A DNA stretch of 64,000 bases from Collybiopsis luxurians FD-317 M1 (lineage: Eukaryota; Basidiomycota; Agaricomycetes; Agaricales; Omphalotaceae): assembly GCA_000827265.1 (NCBI GenBank), contig KN834756.1, positions 1,271,427-1,335,426 on the forward strand, in the 5' to 3' direction. Shown here piece by piece: positions 58,200 through 64,000 of the stretch; within the stretch, counting starts at the first letter, position 1, and the number at the start of each line of letters is the position of its first letter. The translations under genes were made by a program, and so were the position numbers. Below the pieces are notes generated by a model. That model saw only the letters and a list, made by a program, of their open reading frames with translations, had not been told where the DNA came from and ran no database searches.

Positions 58200-60199
58200 T
58201 CACTGCATAATCCAACGCCATTTTTTTAGCGAGATCGTCGCGTCAAGATGGGCTAGCAACACCTCGAGGATCTCTGGAAGACACAAGACTGATGCGACTG
58301 CTACTGGACAAACCAAAAGACCGTGCATAGGATCTTTGGCCTTCCCCCCAGGTGCTTGTCCCAGAGGATCAGCTCTGAGATAACAGAGTTCGGACCGCTG
58401 GTAAGCTTTCCATCATCGCTGCTCTGGATAATGGAGATGCAGTATATACTTATTTGTATCCCTTCTAGCTTGCCCATTGTGCTCTCTAAGTCCTGTCACT
58501 CCTGTCAAAATCCTGCACTCAACACTCTCCTCCTTTACCTGCTATGCCCAATACACTCTGCTTTTATATTCTCAATGTGATGCATGGTGCTATGCTGAGA
58601 GCCATAGTTGCTATATCTCAGTAGTCAACTCCAGTTTGGGACAATAATATCTATCAGTATGTCCTTTCTAGATAGGTGAAACACTTAACTCACTCTTCTT
58701 AGAGTCACTCAACCAAGTGTGAACACTGACTGAGAGTGAAAGCTCATATAAGTAGATATACAAAGTGTCTGGAGCAAATCTATAATCTGACCACACACAA
58801 TCCCAGAACAAGCAAAGGAAAAATAAGAGAAAATAAATAAGTCACTGTGGTTGTTGCTGGCAGTGCTGCCTGCAATTGACCATTCCGCACAACATGTGAT
58901 CATCATGTCACATGATGACGATGTCATCTCAGTAACCCCAGACTAATACAGAAAAAAAGCTGCTTATAAATGTAATTTTTCAGGAAAAAATGCAAAGAAC
59001 AAATTGTTGCTTTGTTAGAGGTTCGAACCTGGTGAACCGGGTCTGAATCCGGACCTAAACCTGAGGTTCGAGGTTCAAGAATTTATGACCTGGATCTGGG
59101 GTTCAGGTTCAAGGTTCGGAAAAAAGGCCAGGTTCGCGGACCAAATTCAACCGCGGCAACAATGCTGCAAGCACTCACAACTCGATTAGCTGTGTAGACT
59201 ACCTTCTAACGGAGCATTTTTGTGGCCATTCAGATTTGGAATCTGTTGCATGAGATCGCCATTCGATACTTGAGCTTGCCCGGAGGGTGTGATTTCAGAG
59301 ATGGACAGCGGACAAACCAAGCCTTGTAAAATGGTCTATTGTGTAGAGAGCAAGAGACTGTTGGATTATAGGATAATAACAAAGGCACGATTGGTTAGCT
59401 ATTAATGGAACAGTCTATCTTTAGCTGTTCCCATACTGGTGTAGTTATTCTCGCAGTATCCACTTATGTTCCCACTTGCTTATTTATAGCAACCACTCAC
59501 ATTATACCAGTTATAAGTATACTTGCCTTTTATGTAGAGTATTACACATGTACTCAGGACTTGTATATAAGCTGTAGTCTTACAGATGTATCCTCATCTG
59601 ATCATCCATTCTACTCCACTTTACTTCACTCTCTCATTGACCACCATGTAGAGGAAAAACAGAAATTTTGTGCTGAGCGACATATTTTTATTTCCAACAG
59701 AGACAAAGGTCAGGAAGTCCTGCGACTATTAGAAAACAACTGCATAATTGTTTACTCTAATTTTTCCTATAAGCTACTTACTGCCAGTCTGAGTGGGCTA
59801 GTCAGGTGCTCAGAGGCACACCACTGTTGAGCCAAAGCTGACAAGGTTAGCTGGAAGCTAGCTAAGCTGTGGCCTCAAATGGAAACAAATATGTAGACTA
59901 ATTACAGAAGTTGTGGAGTGTCCTGGGTCCCCATCAGCAGAACTGTTACAAATGAGTGAGGCCTTCCTGCTTTCCATAATCTAGGAAAACAAAATGCTCA
60001 CTGATCAACTAAAACTCAATGTCTCATCTGCAATCTGCTGTCCTATATCCCCCGACCTTAACCCTCATCCTGCGTCATATTTCGCCTGTAGAGAATGGTA
60101 AAGGGTGTTCACGCCTGAGTATAAAACCCAAAGTATGATGAAACATTGACCCACCCCTAAGGCAATCTCCCCTAATTCCTCTCCTCCTCACTCGGACTT
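58200..60199. other. Long stretch without a supported gene
   Basis: At 59018-59150 the word GGTTCGA/GGTTCAA recurs about ten times with AACCTG or AACCGG between; it is a degenerate short repeat. At about 59358 TGTTGGATTATAGGATAAT, followed by a TATA word (TTGTATATAAGC, about 59559), resembles a Copia LTR start. The open frame 59405-59830 lies inside that AT-rich stretch and shows no domain. Nothing else was recognised. Confidence 0.4.
59358..59660 (+). repeat. Candidate solo LTR
   Basis: It starts TGTTGG and has an internal TATA word near 59559. The end near 59650 (TTGACCACCA) is a guess. No partner LTR or target duplication was seen. Confidence 0.25.
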
Positions 60200-60535
60200 A
60201 TGATGTACCCAGCCTTTTGGACATTCCTCGGCATGATCTCCACACTCGGTTCACGCAACCCAACGGAAGCATACCTCATCAACTCTGGATGTAAAATCGC
60301 AGACTGGCACATTCCATAGGACTCGGCCATTTCATAGCCTACGCCGGATTCAATCAGTACCGAAATCAGAAATTATACGGTAGGAAGGTTGTCCGACCCT
60401 GAAAAATCATAACCAACGCTTTATCCAAAGGTGCTGGCTAATCTCACAAAGGTGATTTTACACACGCAGTATTGGCAGCATTTCAATTCGCATGGGACAA
60501 CTATAGGTACATAAATTGTAAACACATTCATATTC
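60200..60535 (+). pseudogene. Unidentified coding remnant
   Basis: The plus strand gives PAFWTFLGMISTLGSRNPTE and AYLINSGCKIADWHIP, then, in another frame, GHFIAYAGFNQYRNQKLYG and AVLAAFQFAWDNYRYIN, broken by stops. The amino-acid mix looks coding but the frame changes. I do not recognise the family. Confidence 0.35.
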
Positions 60536-60559
60536 TGGATGATGGTATTATCAGACTGC

Positions 60560-60982
60560 TCAGGCTCTAGGCGTGACACCCAGGAAGTTTAAGGTAGGAG
60601 CAGTGGCAGTGCCGCCAATCTCGAAGTTGGCGTATTCAGCGGAATCGAGGCTATATTCAAAGGTGTCGGTGGTATCGATAACTTCCTTGTTATCGACTTT
60701 AATCCCGGCGTTTACCTGTCAGCGAGATATTAGTAGGAAAAGGGCAAGAAAAAAATAGAATACCATAGCGCCTTGGGGAATCTGGGGGTTTTCCTCAAAG
60801 ACGAAGTAAGTGACCTGGCCAGGGATGACGGGACCCAACAAAAAAGGCATTCCACGTGAGACGACTATAGCGAGGGCTTCAAATGAAGCTTCATTTGCAA
60901 TTTTGAATCCAGCAATCTAAGGGGAATGAGCGAAAGGTGTTCGGGCAATTGTGATTTCATAACAACATACTATGATAGTCAT
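60560..60982 (-). CDS. Small hypothetical protein, 106 aa, three exons
   Basis: Exons 60982-60971 (MTII), 60916-60764 and 60715-60560; introns 54 and 48 nt, all phase 0; stop TGA at 60562-60560. Blocks: IAGFKIANEASFEALAIV, SRGMPFLLGPVIPGQVTY, FVFEENPQIPQGAM, VNAGIKVDNKEVIDTTDT, FEYSLDSAEYANFEIGG. No signal peptide, membrane span or known domain; the alternation of hydrophobic and polar residues suggests an all-beta fold. A TATA box lies 71 bp upstream. The promoter, exon 1 and half of exon 2 recur in inverted orientation at 49441-49690, but that copy is truncated. A very short first exon and an intact frame support expression. Function unknown. Confidence 0.72.
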
Positions 60983-61515
60983 TATGAAGCTGTGGGTGGA
61001 AGTAAAACAAGATTTTACTAAGGTTTTAGACAAGCACAAACACGGCTTTTATAACAAAAAGAAAAAGGAGAAAATCAAAAATCAAAAATAGAAAGGTGCT
61101 GTACTGCTGGAGGCATCGATTGTCAGTTTTGTCATTCAAAGTCCGACAATTGGGTCATGAGTGAAATGAACAATTGGCGATTAGCCGGTGCTATTGGACA
61201 TTTGACAATGCGAATGTGGGATGCAACTACCCAGGAATATTCATTTCCGACTAGGTCGCTGTACGAAGAGGTAATGGATCGGATTCCCTGTCAGGTCGGA
61301 CGACCCCGTTTGAATCCGGCTCCCTGAAGTTGCAAAAGCACATCTTTTCAATTGCAGAATTTTCATGAGAATTCAAGGCACGTTTTGAGGGTGGTCCTTC
61401 TACCTAGTGCTCAGGGGAAGTCGGACCCACCCCACAATGATTCTAAGGGATCGATTAGCGGTCGTCCGAGGACAAAGTCCCACCCCTTCCAATATCCGAC
61501 TGAGGTCATTAAGGC
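60900..61515 (-). repeat. Inverted segmental duplicate, partner of 48626-49690
   Basis: Contains the 5' half of the 106-aa gene and about 530 bp of its upstream DNA. Read on the minus strand it matches the 48.6-kb copy without that copy's 350-bp insert, so this is nearer to the ancestral form. Its outer edge carries CAGTCGGATATTGGAAGGGG, also found near the minus-strand blocks of the tandem units. Confidence 0.82.
61046..61053 (-). promoter_or_regulatory. TATA box of the 106-aa gene
   Basis: TATAAAAG on the minus strand, 71 bp before the ATG at 60982. Conserved in sequence and spacing with 49441-49448. Confidence 0.65.
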
Positions 61516-61519
61516 GGCA

Positions 61520-62560
61520 GTCGGACTTTCGGCATTTGTCAGAAGCGTAGAATCTCTATCGATCCTTCTCTTCGGCACTAGTCAGATGAGAAGAATCTAT
61601 TCAAATAGATATCAATGAATTTTGGACCAGAAGCGAAAAATGACACAACTGGATACGCGCCCACGCATACCAACATTAAATTCCGGTTAGCACAAATTAA
61701 AGGAACAACAATTGAAAGCGAAGAATCTATCCATCGATCCTTCCTTTCGGCACTGATGCATTGTCAGTGCTTGAATACTGAGGGGGGGAATGAAACATTC
61801 CATCTTCCGAGACAAACCAAGTTCAAACTCCATGCCTCCGAATCCAATGCAGCCCAACGATAAAGCTCATAGATCAAGCTATCCCCACAGCCAGCGACGA
61901 AACCATCTTATTCACCTCCCTCGAAATGGGCATGCTTACAACTCTGAACCGCGAAAATGGCCCCTGACACCTCGAAATCAACGCAGAAAACCCAAAGTCG
62001 CAGGCGAAAGATTTATCAATCAGCGAAACCAGTTAAATTTGAATCAATGTTGTACTGAGTCCAAATACAGTTGAAATGACAGTGAAATAGGGAGAGCATT
62101 GTATACAAGATACAAGGTTATGGGAGAGACAGCAGACAGAACAGAGAAGGAAGAAGAGAGAAAATTCCCTATCGCATAGGCTATCAGAGTACGTTCATCG
62201 GGTCTTCCCCGAAACCCCGATCTCACACATGAACTCTTTTTAGGGAGACCATTATGCAGCGTGAGCCAGAGTTCGAGATGAATGAAGACGAATCCGGACT
62301 TATTCATCGAGCAAGTGAATGAGGTAAGATTATTGAGGGTGTTGTACTGTAGCAACGGCGACCGAGAGGGAGGAACATGCATGTGCGATGTATTGCCAAT
62401 TGGGGGGTGTAAGAGCTGGAATACTTGCCTTCACCGACGCCAAGTTTGAATAGCCCCTCTGATAGATCCGATATAAGGTTAATAAATTGATCTATCTATA
62501 CAGCTGTTGGTTCCCCTTAACCTTCTTCCCTCAGCATTCTCCGTCACTTTCTTCACTTTA
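61520..62560. other. No gene seen
   Basis: Frames at 61352-61618 and 61615-62074 (plus) and 62382-62044 (minus) show no domain or splice support. The GAAGAATCTAT-ATCGATCCTTC words at about 61550 and 61720 are a weak direct repeat (AGAATCTATC, GATCCTTCYYTTCGGCACT). Nothing else was recognised. Confidence 0.4.
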
Positions 62561-62591
62561 ATAACATCTCCCTACTGTAGCGTTTTCCTGA

Positions 62592-62870
62592 CCCCATGCA
62601 TCCGGCTCGCATACCCGATTGAGCACATTACTCTGCGTCTCTATACCCTTGAAAGGCTGGAAGACCAATTGGGAGGAGGTGAGGGCGCAGCGGCGGGTGG
62701 GGATTTACCAGGTGAGTGGTCGTTGTTGATTTTGACAGAGCTGGAGTCGTAGAAGCTGGGTTTGGAGGTGTGCACTGAAGGAGAGTTAGCCTAAGGTGAG
62801 GAAAACAACAACGGCGTAAAATGCGACCGTGTGCTTGACACGATCATGTCGTGATCAAAGTCCTCGGTTC
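62592..62870 (-). pseudogene. ACSL 5'-end fragment, minus strand
   Basis: Read on the minus strand, the ACSL upstream motif (GATCGTGTCAAGCACACGGT, then CATTTTACGCCG) is followed by TVHTSKPSFYDSSSVKINN and, after a frameshift, FKGIETQSNVLNRV. This matches exon 1 of the intact gene up to about residue 60. No later exons follow. Orientation is opposite to the other ACSL copies. Confidence 0.75.
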
Positions 62871-63049
62871 GGCCGGAATGTAGGTGCGTTGGCGTGCCGC
62901 GTCACTAGTTGTAGTCCCACTCACTACTGCGCGGAGAACTCAGCACGCTATGGGTATACTCCCAGCATTGAGTCAAGTCGACGCGGAACAGGAGGTGCTA
63001 TAGAGGCGTACAAACTCTACACGCGGCATCCTTTGTGGCCAATTCTCAA

Positions 63050-63940
63050 AAACTGAAAGTCTCTTCAACATTCCACCGCCCCACATCCGATCCGATCCTC
63101 AACCACCGTCTGGGTGAAATCGAAAGCACGCACCTCGACCTCACATCCTATCCAACAATTCCTTCCTCGGCTCCCCATCGCAAATGCCTTATTTTACTGT
63201 AGGCGAGTCTGCGAGAACTGTATGCAGCGTAAATGAGCTCGACGATAGGTTTGAAGACATGTGCGAGGGAGAGCAAGGTCAGGTACGTGTCGAATTGGTC
63301 AGGCAATTTCATAGAAGGATGCACGAGGTTTCTATGGACGTGACGAGGGTGGAATGGGAGGGCAGTACGCCTTTGGAGGGACCGGTTAAGCCGAAGGTGT
63401 AAATTTAAATACTTTATTGGTCGTTACGGACTTGTTCCCCAGCGCACGCAATTCGTCTACCGAAAGCACTAAAATACCCACTCAAATACCCCGATAGAGA
63501 AAAGAAATCCCTTGCAAACCGACAACTCGAAATACACCCCCTTAACCTCTATCCCGCAACATACTGTGTCACCTCCTTCTCCTCATCGTGGTTCTGAACG
63601 TATCTCTCCACCCCAACGCTTTTCTCATCCCATGAATTTTGTTCGTATACGAACACTGTCGACGAGTGCGATACCAGCTGGGAGGAGGAGACGCACACCG
63701 ACGGGAGGGAATTCGCCAGGTGTGGAGTTGCTCTTAATTTCCATGGAGCGAATGGCGAGAAAAGTAACTGGAGAGTCCTTCCCCAGCGCACCCAGTCTGT
63801 CCATCAAAAGCATCTTGACCTTCCTTAACACCGGGATCGTACCCACCAACCCTTCCTTCCAGATATGTGCCAAGCGGCCTGTCGTCCAAACAGGGACTGC
63901 GGGTACTAAATATCAAGCCCGCCCGCACAATTTTCACATC
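63050..63940 (-). pseudogene. Scrambled ACSL remains, minus strand
   Basis: Four ACSL pieces occur in the wrong order. From high to low coordinates: VPAVW-like sequence (about 63900-63790), the exon 1 end (SSSQLV, then VQNHDEEKEVTQYVAG and VYFELS, about 63700-63515), the YTSGSTGPPKGV region as YTFGLTGPSKGV (about 63400-63215), and then the region that should precede it, TVKYVIYDGEP as CDGEPRKELLDR (about 63190-63120). Several stops interrupt them. Rearrangement, not simple decay, is needed to explain the order. Confidence 0.65.
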
Positions 63941-64000
63941 CCGCGGGTGGGCCTATTCATTTTTTCATTCATTTCGTTGTTAACAATTAATAAATTGAAT

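Noticed and set aside
59018..59060. Possible tRNA T-arm (GGTTCGAACC)
   Set aside because: The word is repeated many times nearby with variations, and no acceptor, D or anticodon arm could be folded around it.
62044..62382. 112-codon minus-strand frame
   Set aside because: No domain, homology to other copies or splice context; composition looks like non-coding DNA.

Overview
The window looks like a transposon-rich piece of a mushroom-forming fungus genome (Basidiomycota, most likely Agaricomycetes). Genes have many 49-62 nt introns with GT-AG ends and CTAAT/CTGAT-like branch sites. The protein families are also typical: a NACHT-WD40 (NWD) gene, beta-trefoil I66-like inhibitors, WSC modules, a Helitron with a fused peptidase-like tail and a Ty3/Gypsy element. 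Nothing bacterial or viral was seen, and no tRNA or rRNA gene was found.

Layout. 0.6-8.3 kb: an NWD gene broken by one missing base and one nonsense codon. Its 5' flank is split by a TIR element (1352-3734) with a 10-bp target duplication. 8.3-18.2 kb: CpG-poor DNA with three spliced genes of unknown function (9276-10226, 11964-12388, 16767-18159), fragments of a WSC-domain gene and a Cdh1/Cdc20-type WD40 gene, a 10-bp tandem array and a minisatellite. 18.5-26.4 kb: a Helitron on the minus strand, broken mostly by TGA codons where CGA arginine is expected. 26.5-28.9 kb: a mosaic of direct and inverted repeats around a 493-base assembly gap.

29-57 kb: the main structure is a tandem array of a segmental duplication. 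One unit holds a copy of the NWD 5' flank (with an 80-bp NACHT fossil in two units), a decayed minus-strand coding block, a small spliced I66-like inhibitor gene with a TATA box, and a long-chain acyl-CoA synthetase (ACSL) gene. Three inhibitor genes are intact (33360-33955, 36996-37609, 51755-52353). One ACSL gene is fully intact (53482-56541, 9 exons, 700 aa). A near-identical copy (38638-41714) lost its start codon and has a stop in exon 1. Smaller ACSL pieces lie at 29.2-30.0, 30.8-31.0, 62.6-62.9 and 63.1-63.9 kb. A truncated Gypsy element (42029-48625) and half of an inverted duplication (48.6-49.7 kb) separate units 2 and 3.

57-64 kb: a frameshifted ankyrin-repeat gene, weak LTR-like sequence, an intact 106-aa gene of unknown function (60560-60982, minus) whose truncated twin is in the 48.6-49.7 kb inverted duplicate, and scrambled ACSL remains.

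Functionally, the live genes appear to be the three inhibitors (probably extracellular or stress-facing defence proteins, by family), one ACSL (fatty-acid activation), and the small unknown genes. Most of the rest is decaying mobile or duplicated DNA. All gene models were spliced by eye from the sequence; no database search was run.
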